Origin: Ruegeria faecimaris
Lineage (GTDB): Bacteria > Pseudomonadota > Alphaproteobacteria > Rhodobacterales > Rhodobacteraceae
Assembly (NCBI RefSeq): GCF_900182615.1
Contig: NZ_FXTE01000010.1
Location: forward strand, 1 to 64,000
DNA: 64,000 nucleotides
Direction: 5' to 3'
Positions 15,088 through 23,092 of the stretch are shown here, in pieces; position 1 is the first letter of the stretch; the number at the start of each line of letters is the position of its first letter. The notes under the pieces were generated by a model. The model was given only the letters and a program-made list of their open reading frames with translations, had not been told where the DNA came from and did not search any database. Both the position numbers and the translations under genes were made by a program.

Positions 15088-16110
15088 ATGAAACTTCCTC
15101 TTCTTACCCTCGTCATGACCCTTTCGGCGGGTACGGAAATTGCTGCACAAGATGTCGGCCTCGTCGAATTGACGATTGCCGCACCTCATCATGATCAGGA
15201 CATGCAAATGGCTGTCATGTTCCCTGCGGCAGGTCAGCGCCAGACTATGTTTGCAGAAAATGCAGTGTTCTATGGAACAGCAGTAGTCGAAAACGCCAAG
15301 CCGGTGCCAGGGCAACATCCGGTTGTTCTTCTCTCACACGGATGGGGCGGCAATTATGCACGAATGGCGTGGCTTAGTGCGGGGTTGGTCTCGCAAGGTG
15401 CAATCGTTGTGGCAGTAAACCATCCAGGCAGCACGACCTTAGATTTGGATTTCGCTACCGCATTTAATCATTGGACCCGCGCCCAGGACATGTCCGCCGC
15501 GTTGGATCACGCGCTGCAAGACCCGGTTTTCGCCCCCCTCATCGACACTTCACGGATCTACGCCACGGGCTTCTCTTATGGTGGCTGGACAGCCCTTTCG
15601 CTTGCGGGCGTCCAGGGCAATCGTGACGGATTTTTCGATTATTGCGAGGCCGCAGGGGCAGGGTCACAATTTTGCGCAAAGCTGACGGCAGAGGGCGTCA
15701 ATGTAACCGCAATCGACCAAGAAAAATATGAGGCATCTTACAAGGATCCACGGGTCAGTGCCGTCGCAGCCATTGATCCGGGACTAACTTGGGATCTTGC
15801 GTATAAGGATGTGCGGGACGTGACAGCCTCGCTTTTTCTGATTGGATTGGGTGACGGGGCCGACAGGCTGAATGCAACAGACACGAGCGCTCTGGGAAGC
15901 AATTTTGAGGCGCTGGTTCCTCAGGCCGCGGTGATGACGATCGCGCCCGCAATGCATTTCACCGCGCTTGGATTATGTAAGCCCGCCGGTGAAGCGATTT
16001 TGATCGAAGAGCAGGACGATCCTGTTTGCACTGATCCCGTGGGAACGGACCGCGCCCAAGTCCTTGACATGATAATTGACAGTTTGGCCGCTCACTTCGA
16101 TCTGAATTAG
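15088..16110 (+). CDS. Secreted alpha/beta hydrolase (dienelactone-hydrolase/PAF-acetylhydrolase-like)
   Basis: A 340-residue protein with a signal peptide (MKLPLLTLVMTLSAGTEIAA, then QD). The alpha/beta-hydrolase core shows HPVVLLSHGWGGN as the oxyanion segment, the nucleophile elbow GFSYGG, and candidate acid and histidine residues further on (DPGLTWD and MHFTALGLC). Cysteines in DYCEAAG, SQFC and PVCTD could form disulfides after export to the periplasm. The substrate is unknown. The gene is preceded by an AraC-type direct repeat and is divergent from the AraC gene. Confidence 0.85.
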   Translation: MKLPLLTLVMTLSAGTEIAAQDVGLVELTIAAPHHDQDMQMAVMFPAAGQRQTMFAENAVFYGTAVVENAKPVPGQHPVVLLSHGWGGNYARMAWLSAGLVSQGAIVVAVNHPGSTTLDLDFATAFNHWTRAQDMSAALDHALQDPVFAPLIDTSRIYATGFSYGGWTALSLAGVQGNRDGFFDYCEAAGAGSQFCAKLTAEGVNVTAIDQEKYEASYKDPRVSAVAAIDPGLTWDLAYKDVRDVTASLFLIGLGDGADRLNATDTSALGSNFEALVPQAAVMTIAPAMHFTALGLCKPAGEAILIEEQDDPVCTDPVGTDRAQVLDMIIDSLAAHFDLN

Positions 16111-16205
16111 TGTATTTCGGACACTTACATATCGGCATTGCATCCAATGGTGCGGGCCGACCATACCCCTCAGCGGTATACCAAAAATTCGTAGTTGGAT
16201 TGCCG

Positions 16206-16622
16206 CTACCTGCCACTGGCTTTCTTCGTGCCCCGGTGATGGGCGAGGTCGATGAGCCGTCTGAATGTTGGGCATTCCAAATGCGATGGCGCCGGGCAAT
16301 CCGCCACATGTCGCAGGGTATCGCGCAGCGCCGTCAGCTCGCGGATTTGCCGATCCAGCGCATCCGCACGAATGTGAAACTCTTGCCGGGGGATATTCGG
16401 AGTTCCATCAAGGCCGAACATCCCCGAGATTTCCTCAAGTGAAAACCCTGCAGATTTGCCCATCGTGATCAGGGCTAGTTGCAATAAGACATCCGGCGTG
16501 AACTGCCGACGAAGCCCGTGCCGCGCAACAGACGAGATCAGGCCAAGCTCATCATAGTAACGCAGCGTTGAAGTTGGGGTGCCGGTCTTTTTCGACACCT
16601 CGCCTATATCCAAAAGTTTCAT
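16206..16622 (-). CDS. MerR-family regulator with a Cys-x7-Cys C-terminal loop
   Basis: The start chosen is the Met of MKLLDIGEVSKKTG, giving 138 residues; the longer open frame to 16793 runs through the divergent promoter into the MFS gene. Residues 1-70 are a typical MerR winged helix (GTPTSTLRYYDELGLIS). A long dimerisation helix is followed by C109 and C117 separated by seven residues, the same spacing as the metal-binding loop of CueR. The usual Ser or Cys at the N-terminal end of the dimer helix (residue 77 in CueR) is not obvious, so a metal ligand is only a possibility. It controls the divergent MFS gene through the promoter at 16625-16655. Confidence 0.88.
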   Translation of the reverse strand: MKLLDIGEVSKKTGTPTSTLRYYDELGLISSVARHGLRRQFTPDVLLQLALITMGKSAGFSLEEISGMFGLDGTPNIPRQEFHIRADALDRQIRELTALRDTLRHVADCPAPSHLECPTFRRLIDLAHHRGTKKASGR

Positions 16623-16624
16623 GC

Positions 16625-16655
16625 TTGACCTCAAGTCGACTTGAACTCGTAACGT
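16625..16655 (+). promoter_or_regulatory. MerR-type promoter with 19-bp spacer and SoxR-like palindrome
   Basis: TTGACC (16625-16630) and TAACGT (16650-16655) are separated by 19 bp, the overlong spacer expected for MerR activation. The palindrome CCTCAAGTCGACTTGAAC (16629-16646) fills the spacer and closely resembles the SoxR operator core (CCTCAAGT...ACTTGAGG). It reads toward the MFS gene. Confidence 0.75.
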
Positions 16656-16692
16656 CGCCTTCTGTAGCGATTCCGACAAGAGGAAAATAGTC

Positions 16693-17940
16693 GTGCACAT
16701 CAAATCAAATGCATTGAAGACAACGAGACCCGGCGCTTTGTTGTGTTTCTCCCTGTCCATGCTGCTGGCCTCATTGGGCACTAGCATTGCCAATATCGCC
16801 TTGCCTGCAATCGCCCAGGACCTGAAGGCGCAGGTACATCAAGTGCAATGGGTGGTGATCGCATATCTCGCGACACTGACGCTGTTCTCTGTGTTGGCTG
16901 GACGACTTGGGGACCGCTTTGGACGACAGCAGATGCTGATCTTCGGGCTTATACTTTTCGCGCTGGCCTCTGCGTTTTGCGGCTTGGCGCCTAATCTTAA
17001 GGTGTTGAGTGCCGCGCGGTCTCTTCAAGGAATTGGCGCTGCATTCCTCATGGTGCTGACCGTCGCACTCGTTCGCGATATTTTTCAAACAGAGCGTGTC
17101 GGGCAAGCCATGGGCCTGTTGGGCACGATGTCGGCGGTCGGAACCGCACTGGGACCTTCGTTGGGTGGCGTGCTGATTGGAAAACTCGGGTGGCAAGGAG
17201 TGTTCTTTGTCCTGGTGCCGATGAGCCTGACTACGGCCATTTTGGCCGTTCGGCTTTTGCCTGCAAGTGTTTCCTCTGGGATAACACCTCTGGTCGGACT
17301 AACTGCACTGCGAAAGAGCGGCGCAATCCCCGGCCTTGCGGCAAATTTTCTGGTGGCAAATGTGATGTTGACCACTTTGCTGATAGGCCCCTTCTTTCTG
17401 GGGCAGTCTCTTGGGCTGAGCGCGGCGAAAGTGGGGCTTGTCATGTCGGTCGGACCAATCATATCGATCTTCCTCGGCGTCCCATCGGGTCGGCTAGTGG
17501 ATGCATGGGTGGCGGCGCGTGTTCTGTCGCTTGGGCTCATTGCTCTGACCACCGGGACCTTTGCGCTTGCGGTCCTGCCAGTCGCATTCGGTGTCATTGG
17601 TTACATTGGCGCTATCAGCATCCTGACACCGGGATACCAGTTGTTTCAGGCCGCCAACAACACCATGATCATGGTGGGGGTTCGGGCAGATCAGCGGGGG
17701 ACAGTTTCAGGGCTGCTTGGCTTGTCGCGCAATCTGGGCCTTATTTTCGGCGCCTCTGTCATGGGGACGGTCTTTTCCTTTGGGATCGGGGCCCGCACCG
17801 TCGAGGCAGCATCTGCTGAAGCGATTGCCAACGGGATGCAGCTCACCTTTGTAATCTGCGGGGTATTGGCCATCGTGGCGTATTGGCTTTCGCGTCGAAC
17901 TTCGTTGAAGAGCATCACCAGTAAGACAGTCGCGAGATAA
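16693..17940 (+). CDS. MFS drug/metabolite efflux transporter
   Basis: A 415-residue MFS protein with about 12 membrane segments. The start is a GTG preceded by AGAGGAAA at a spacing of about seven bases. The motif A loop is AGRLGDRFGRQQML; a motif C-like stretch is MGLLGTMSAVGTALGPSLGGVL, characteristic of antiporter-type exporters. It would expel a toxic or signalling compound in exchange for protons. The gene lies directly behind a MerR/SoxR-like promoter and overlaps the following hydrolase frame, so it is inducible and part of a two-gene unit. Confidence 0.88.
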   Translation: MHIKSNALKTTRPGALLCFSLSMLLASLGTSIANIALPAIAQDLKAQVHQVQWVVIAYLATLTLFSVLAGRLGDRFGRQQMLIFGLILFALASAFCGLAPNLKVLSAARSLQGIGAAFLMVLTVALVRDIFQTERVGQAMGLLGTMSAVGTALGPSLGGVLIGKLGWQGVFFVLVPMSLTTAILAVRLLPASVSSGITPLVGLTALRKSGAIPGLAANFLVANVMLTTLLIGPFFLGQSLGLSAAKVGLVMSVGPIISIFLGVPSGRLVDAWVAARVLSLGLIALTTGTFALAVLPVAFGVIGYIGAISILTPGYQLFQAANNTMIMVGVRADQRGTVSGLLGLSRNLGLIFGASVMGTVFSFGIGARTVEAASAEAIANGMQLTFVICGVLAIVAYWLSRRTSLKSITSKTVAR

Positions 17941-17966
17941 TGATAAAGGAGGTCGCAGTCCTACCG

Positions 17967-18863
17967 ATGAACACTTTTAAACCTGTCCCAATAGACGGCT
18001 TGAACGTACAGATTTGGGGGCATGGCGATACGCCCGCGCTCATTTTCCATGGGGGGCCAGGGTCGGGTCTCAACCCGCAGCACACAGCCTATTTCGACGC
18101 CGACCGCCATCGGGTGGTTCTTTTTGACCAACGCGGAACAGGGTTGTCGGGCAGAGCTGGTCGGGTCACTGTAAACACGACCCAGCACACCCTACGCGAT
18201 GCCGAGGCTATCCGGATGGCCCTGGGATATGAAGATTGGATAGTGCTGGGTGGTTCATGGGGTGGCGCACTGGCATTGGCCTACGCATCCGCTCATCCTG
18301 ATCGGGTACGCGCATTGATCGTGCGCAGCACGCATATCTGCCGCCCTTCAATGGACCAGTGGATGTTGCGCGATAGGGCAAAGCGTTTCGAAGCCGGGCA
18401 GCGTGCGCGCGGCCTGTTTCTCGATCCTCTCGATGAGACAGAACAGCTCCATCCTGCCATAGCATGGTTTGCCCGTATGGAAGATAATGACGCGCAAGCA
18501 CGTGAGGCAGCCCGCCGTGTGATGGCGCTTGAAGATGCATTTCATGGACCGCAACCCGGCACTGTGCGGCTTCCGGCATCCGTCACCCAAAGCGACATAA
18601 ATCGCACCCGCGTGTACCTTTGGTACTGGCTTAATAATTTCTTCCTACCTGCTACCGGCCCCGGAGATCCAAATACAATCGCCGTACTCCCACATCGTTT
18701 GATCCATGGGGCGGATGACCTAATATGCCCGATTGAACCTGCCCGTGCCTTTGCCCAAGCTGGAAAGCTTCAATTTGAGGAGATTGAGAGACTGGGTCAC
18801 AACGGTTTGGCGCCGCAGATGATCGCTGCTGTGCGCCAAGCCGTAGAAGATTTGAGCGGTTGA
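17967..18863 (+). CDS. Alpha/beta hydrolase, proline-iminopeptidase-like (S33)
   Basis: About 298 residues from the Met of MNTFKPVPIDG; a longer form starting at 17940 would overlap the MFS stop (TAATG) and a GGAGG lies at 17948-17952. Family hallmarks are the HGGPGSG oxyanion hole, DQRGTGLSGR, the nucleophile elbow GGSWGG, HGADDLICP and the late LGHNG carrying the catalytic histidine. Proline iminopeptidases remove N-terminal proline, but related enzymes hydrolyse other amides or esters. Pairing with a MerR-controlled efflux pump suggests detoxification of the pump's substrate. Confidence 0.85.
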   Translation: MNTFKPVPIDGLNVQIWGHGDTPALIFHGGPGSGLNPQHTAYFDADRHRVVLFDQRGTGLSGRAGRVTVNTTQHTLRDAEAIRMALGYEDWIVLGGSWGGALALAYASAHPDRVRALIVRSTHICRPSMDQWMLRDRAKRFEAGQRARGLFLDPLDETEQLHPAIAWFARMEDNDAQAREAARRVMALEDAFHGPQPGTVRLPASVTQSDINRTRVYLWYWLNNFFLPATGPGDPNTIAVLPHRLIHGADDLICPIEPARAFAQAGKLQFEEIERLGHNGLAPQMIAAVRQAVEDLSG

Positions 18864-19373
18864 GTATCAAGCAGAAGCGCGTTCTCAAATCGGACAATCG
18901 CGGCAATTCCGAGTGCGCGCAATTTGGGTTCAGGGCATCGTCATTTTTTTGGTTGCGTGAGGTGGCTGAAGCAAAGCGCGATGCCTGACCGCCTTCGATT
19001 CCGTATGCGAGAGACAGGGGACAATTCTGGCTGGTCATTTCGCTTCGCGCGTCGATGTTGCTCAGCAGTTTATATCGTTTTGCCGGTAATCTTTTGGTCG
19101 AATTTTGTGCCAAGGCGACCCATCTCACCCGATTTAAAAAGCTGTTTGTTCTTGCTCGGCATTCACGTTGGCTGTGGCACCTAAAAGCCCAATGGCAGGA
19201 ATAGTTAAGTTATCTATGAGGCGCATGTTTAGCCTCGCCCGGTGCCAGCTTCGTATGAGGCAGATGATTACAAATCGAAATATTTTTCGAAGCTATTTTC
19301 TGCATATGTGCAATCGAAATAGAAAACTCCGACCACGGGCAATACTGCACCGTACCTTCGGGGCAGGATCACT
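18864..19373. other. Convergent gap without a supported gene
   Basis: About 510 bp between the hydrolase and the convergent small gene. An 86-codon open frame at 18924-19184 has Cys/Arg-rich, shadow-like composition and no ribosome site. The 3' third (about 19190-19330) is AT-rich. I see no RNA gene or clear terminator. Confidence 0.5.
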
Positions 19374-19838
19374 TTAGTCAGCTACAACCTCAAAGGTGAC
19401 AACGATGGCGGTGTTTTCGCTGCCTTTGGTGTATACGCGCCCCTGATACTGGCCGGGTTCTGCCAGATCATGAATGGTGAGGCTTACGGCAACGTCGACG
19501 GCCTGTCCCGGGGGAATACGGACTGCGGAAGGTTGGATGCTCATCTTGTCGGTTGGCAACACGTTGCCGTCGCGGCTGATCATGTCGCCCGGTTCGAACT
19601 GCAAGTCGACAACGTCTGCTCCGGCAGGTGCAGCAAAGGACAACAGAATGGTTCCTGTCTCACCGGGCCTGCAGGGCTTGCGGCAGTGAAAGGGTCCGTC
19701 CAGTTGTTGTGTGGTGCTGTTTTCCGCATTCAGAATGCCCCGTGCGATCTGAGATATCGGAAGTGTATCCTGCTCCGGAACGGCCTTGGTGGCCGTGCGG
19801 AGAGCGCTGACAAATGGTTTTCGCTCGAAATAAGGCAT
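19374..19838 (-). CDS. Unknown 154-residue protein beside the encapsulin operon
   Basis: I do not recognise this protein. Residues 1-45 are polar. A Cys pair in FHCRKPCRPGE precedes a region with alternating beta strands (GTILLSFAAP, DVVDLQFEPGDMIS, VRIPPGQAVDVAVSLTIH, GQYQGRVYT, AIVVTFEV) that looks like an immunoglobulin-like sandwich. There is no signal peptide, so it is probably cytoplasmic. It lies 131 bp downstream of the polyprenyl synthase on the same strand. The gap is AT-rich with two palindromes, so it may have its own promoter while still belonging functionally to the encapsulin group. Confidence 0.6.
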   Translation of the reverse strand: MPYFERKPFVSALRTATKAVPEQDTLPISQIARGILNAENSTTQQLDGPFHCRKPCRPGETGTILLSFAAPAGADVVDLQFEPGDMISRDGNVLPTDKMSIQPSAVRIPPGQAVDVAVSLTIHDLAEPGQYQGRVYTKGSENTAIVVTFEVVAD

Positions 19839-19921
19839 AGCTCAATGTGCACAGCCTACAGCGTTTAGTAAATGACAAACTTGAAAGGAATGCGTATTGG
19901 ATTCGGCGGTGGATTCACGGG

Positions 19922-19949
19922 ATTTCGAAATTTAAGATATTGAATATCT
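19922..19949. promoter_or_regulatory. Two adjacent AT palindromes upstream of the 154-residue gene
   Basis: ATTTCGAAAT (19922-19931) and AGATATTGAATATCT (19935-19949) are perfect palindromes separated by three bases. They lie between the polyprenyl synthase stop and the small gene start, near a run of A at 19952-19958. They are candidate operator or promoter elements. Confidence 0.35.
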
Positions 19950-19969
19950 ACAAAAAAATAGGGCGAGTG

Positions 19970-21040
19970 TTAGACCTGACGCGCCACCAGATAATCCATG
20001 AACTGACCAAGAAACGCGCGCGGCGCCGCGTTGGTATTTGCAAATACAACATCGAATTCCCGACGGGCCGCCGCAAGCAGGTCATTTGCTGCGGCCTGAG
20101 CATATTCAATGCAAGAATAGTGGTTCATCCGCGCCAATACCCATTCGACCTCTTGCTCCGAACGGGCCGTTCTTGGCTTTTCTAGAAACTCTGACAGTCG
20201 GGACTGTTCCTGCCGATCCGCCTGCGCCCCAAGACGTCCCAGCATCAGCGTGCGTTTGCCTTCGTAGATATCCCCACCGATCTCTTTGCCGTATTTACCC
20301 TGGCTTCCCACAAGATTCAGAACGTCATCCTGGATCTGAAAGGCGGCCCCCAGAAAAAAGCCGAACGCGTTGAAGTCATCCAGATTCAGCGCCCCGGAGG
20401 CGACATCGTCCGGGCGCGCGATCAGGGCACCTATACGCATCGGGTGAATGAAGCTGTACCAGCAGGTTTTCTTCAGACACATGGTCAGATAGTCGGACGG
20501 GCTGAGGTCAAGGCGATTGTCTTTTATCCATCCCAATTCAAGGGCTTGGCCCTCGATCGACTCTTTCAGCAGGTGATCAAATTCGTCCACCACACGCGCG
20601 CCGGTCATCGGGCCCAGAGGGCCGAGGTTCTGGCGCAGCAGGCTTAGCGCCAGAGATTGCATGCCGTCGCCGATATTGATCGCCAAGGGCACACCAAGAC
20701 GTTTGTGCATACATTCCCGACCCCGTCGGAAATCGCTGAGGTCTTCGATATCGTCATGAACCAGAAATGCATTGTGCAGCAATTCGATGACCGCAGCAGC
20801 AATTTCGGCATCCTCGGCTTTTCCGCCGAATGCTTCACACGTGGCCAGAAGAAGGGCAGGTCTAAGCCCTTTGCCCGAGGTTTCGATATAGTCCCGCATA
20901 GGCCCATAGAGATAGGCTTGCGGCTCACCCGTTGGCATTTTGTCCAACAGTACCTTGCGCGCCTGATCGCCATAACGCGTCAGCTGCTCAAGGAAGCCTT
21001 GCGTGGCCGCGGATGCCGGCTGCGCCTTGGGAACAGTCAC
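19970..21040 (-). CDS. Trans-type polyprenyl diphosphate synthase
   Basis: A 356-residue prenyl chain-elongating enzyme of the all-alpha isoprenoid synthase fold. GKGLRP lies at 57-62, the first aspartate-rich motif DDIED at 96-100 with the following RRGRECMH, and the second motif QDDVLN at 237-242 followed by GKEIGGDIYEGKRTLM. The last Asp of the second motif is replaced by Asn. Such enzymes condense isopentenyl diphosphate with allylic diphosphates; product length cannot be told. The GTG start lies three bases after the FAD gene stop, so the two are co-translated in the encapsulin operon. It is not the usual ubiquinone or carotenoid context. Confidence 0.9.
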   Translation of the reverse strand: MTVPKAQPASAATQGFLEQLTRYGDQARKVLLDKMPTGEPQAYLYGPMRDYIETSGKGLRPALLLATCEAFGGKAEDAEIAAAVIELLHNAFLVHDDIEDLSDFRRGRECMHKRLGVPLAINIGDGMQSLALSLLRQNLGPLGPMTGARVVDEFDHLLKESIEGQALELGWIKDNRLDLSPSDYLTMCLKKTCWYSFIHPMRIGALIARPDDVASGALNLDDFNAFGFFLGAAFQIQDDVLNLVGSQGKYGKEIGGDIYEGKRTLMLGRLGAQADRQEQSRLSEFLEKPRTARSEQEVEWVLARMNHYSCIEYAQAAANDLLAAARREFDVVFANTNAAPRAFLGQFMDYLVARQV

Positions 21041-21043
21041 CTG

Positions 21044-23092
21044 TCAGCCCTTCTGTGTGATGATGACTTTGCGACCGGACGTGTCGGTTGGCGGTGAGGT
21101 CGCCTCAACAATGCCGATCGCCAGATCTTCGGCAAAGTCCGCGCCGGGGATCGGTGTGTCCCGGCCCGGCAGATGCGCGGCCATCAGATTATAGAGCTCA
21201 GGAGGTGCCGCGACCATGCGCAACGCGTCCGAGATCGCAGGGTCTTCGACAATTCCGCCGGGCTTGGAGTATTCGGCCGTCAGCGGACCAATCGCGGCCA
21301 GCGGTCCTTGCCCACCACGTTTGGTGCCGGTGGCGTCTTGTCCCATGCGCAAAGCGGCCTCGACAGCGATGGCAAAGCGTTCATCCCAGGGCTCACCCGC
21401 CTGATATCGGGCATAGTCATAGGCCCGCAGGGGTTGCAGGATGTCGGGCTCATGCAGATCCCAGATTTCACAGGGCTGCGCCTCAGAACCACTGCGCCGT
21501 AGGATGGCATTGACGGCTCTTCGGGCAGCCTCATTTGCGCCTTCCATGGTGGCCAGGTCGGTGTTGGTCCGGACGTAGTCGGACGCAAGCATAAAGTTCG
21601 GAATCAGCGTCGCCGCTTCGGGCCGCAGCCGCCAGCTGTTAATGCGGTTTACCAACAGCGGTTCGACATTGCTTTCTCGGGCAGGATGATCGGGGTCCTC
21701 AACGATGTCGGGATCCAGGAACCAATAATGCAGTTCTTCATCCCTGAGGACGATGTTGCCATCAACGTTCAGGCTGCGTTTGAGCTGTTCCCAGACCTCT
21801 TTGGCGATTTCTTCACGAGAGCTGTCGCGCGCGGTTTTTCCGTTCGTGCCCGGCTTGTCCCATTCGGAAATATCGACCGAGAGTAATCCCTTGGTCTTAC
21901 CATCGGCCCAGTTTTCAAAATCTATCTGGGACCAGAATTGTTTTTGCGAAACAGCCGTCAGCGCCCAAGGGCTGTCGATAAAGATCACATGGCCATGGGC
22001 TAGTTCAACATCCTTGGTCAGGTAAAACTGTATGCCATTCATCCATTGCACGTCTTCGGCAAGCAATGGCAGCTTGGCCAGACCCGGATCTACCTTTGTC
22101 ATGGCCGGCGTCACCAAAGGTGCAATGCGTTCAATGGGCAAGGCGCTGATGAACCAATCACCGGTGACCTGCTTTTGCGTGCCGTCCTGTTCAACCGTGG
22201 CGCTGGCAATTCGGCCGTTTCGGCATTCAATCCCGGTCACCTTGGAATCGAAATGGTACACCACACCCCGGCTTTTCAGATATTCCAGCCAAGGCTGAAT
22301 CCAGACCAGATTGGTTGGCCCGTTCAGCAGCCTGTTGCTGGTCGCCTCGGGTGTTGCGATCCCAAGCTGCAGTTGAATGGCGACATCGCCGACGGTCTTG
22401 GTGCTTGCGGTTGTCGCTTTGGCCGCCACCAGTGACCGGGTCAGGCCGATTGCCAGAAACTTCTGATAGGCTTCGGACCGCTCCGCGGCGCCGATGAATT
22501 CCCACCAGCCGATACGTTCATACTCATCGAACCGGCGCTCTTTGCACGAGGTCGCTATGCGCCACATGCAACCAAGGAAATGTTCGATATCCTCAAAGTC
22601 GATTTCGTTGCGCGGCGAGATTGTATAGGCAAAGGTCTTGAGCGCATTGGCGACCTCTTTTAGCGATTGTGGAAACCGCTCGGGTACGATGATACCGGGG
22701 TGGTCGAACTGGCTGACCAATACCTGGGTTGTCGGAACCAGATTGTCGTAGCAGGTGCCCTTGTCATAATAGGGCGTGCGCGACATCGTATTGGTGATGT
22801 GCCGGTAGAAGTTGGGGAAGAACCGGAACCCATGTTCACCGGGCAACCAGGGGCGTTTGACACCGGGTGGCAGGTCATAGCCGTGCATCCCGATCCAGTC
22901 TTTCAGCGCTCTGATATGTTCCTCTTTCGAACCGTGATCGTCTTCACCTTCAAGCACGGGAATGCTGCGTGCCTTGCCGCCGGCGATAAGCTGACGCTCA
23001 TACACTTCGACTTCGAAACCCCGTTCGATCAGCTCATGCGCGGCGCTCATCCCGCCGACGCCTCCGCCTAATATGACCACCTTTTCAGCCAT
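21044..23092 (-). CDS. FAD-dependent phytoene-desaturase/hydroxysqualene-dehydroxylase-like oxidoreductase with long C-terminal tail
   Basis: A 682-residue flavoprotein starting MAEKVVILGGG. The ATG overlaps the DUF3237 stop and has AAAGGAA upstream; the longer frame starting at 23122 is unlikely. The Rossmann FAD motif is at residues 5-33 with E at its end. The C-terminal FAD motif EGANEAARRAVNAI begins near residue 517. The family desaturates or dehydroxylates polyprenyl chains such as phytoene or hydroxysqualene, which fits the adjacent polyprenyl synthase. About 150 residues follow the last FAD motif, more than is usual. They include DLAIGIV at 656-662, which loosely resembles the LGIGSL core of encapsulin cargo peptides. 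Confidence 0.85.
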   Translation of the reverse strand: MAEKVVILGGGVGGMSAAHELIERGFEVEVYERQLIAGGKARSIPVLEGEDDHGSKEEHIRALKDWIGMHGYDLPPGVKRPWLPGEHGFRFFPNFYRHITNTMSRTPYYDKGTCYDNLVPTTQVLVSQFDHPGIIVPERFPQSLKEVANALKTFAYTISPRNEIDFEDIEHFLGCMWRIATSCKERRFDEYERIGWWEFIGAAERSEAYQKFLAIGLTRSLVAAKATTASTKTVGDVAIQLQLGIATPEATSNRLLNGPTNLVWIQPWLEYLKSRGVVYHFDSKVTGIECRNGRIASATVEQDGTQKQVTGDWFISALPIERIAPLVTPAMTKVDPGLAKLPLLAEDVQWMNGIQFYLTKDVELAHGHVIFIDSPWALTAVSQKQFWSQIDFENWADGKTKGLLSVDISEWDKPGTNGKTARDSSREEIAKEVWEQLKRSLNVDGNIVLRDEELHYWFLDPDIVEDPDHPARESNVEPLLVNRINSWRLRPEAATLIPNFMLASDYVRTNTDLATMEGANEAARRAVNAILRRSGSEAQPCEIWDLHEPDILQPLRAYDYARYQAGEPWDERFAIAVEAALRMGQDATGTKRGGQGPLAAIGPLTAEYSKPGGIVEDPAISDALRMVAAPPELYNLMAAHLPGRDTPIPGADFAEDLAIGIVEATSPPTDTSGRKVIITQKG

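Noticed and set aside
18924-19184. 86-codon open frame in the convergent gap
   Set aside because: No ribosome site, no motif and Cys/Arg-rich shadow composition.
19970-23092. Carotenoid biosynthesis cluster
   Set aside because: There is no phytoene synthase or cyclase, and the genes are coupled to a shell protein and DUF3237 instead of crt genes.
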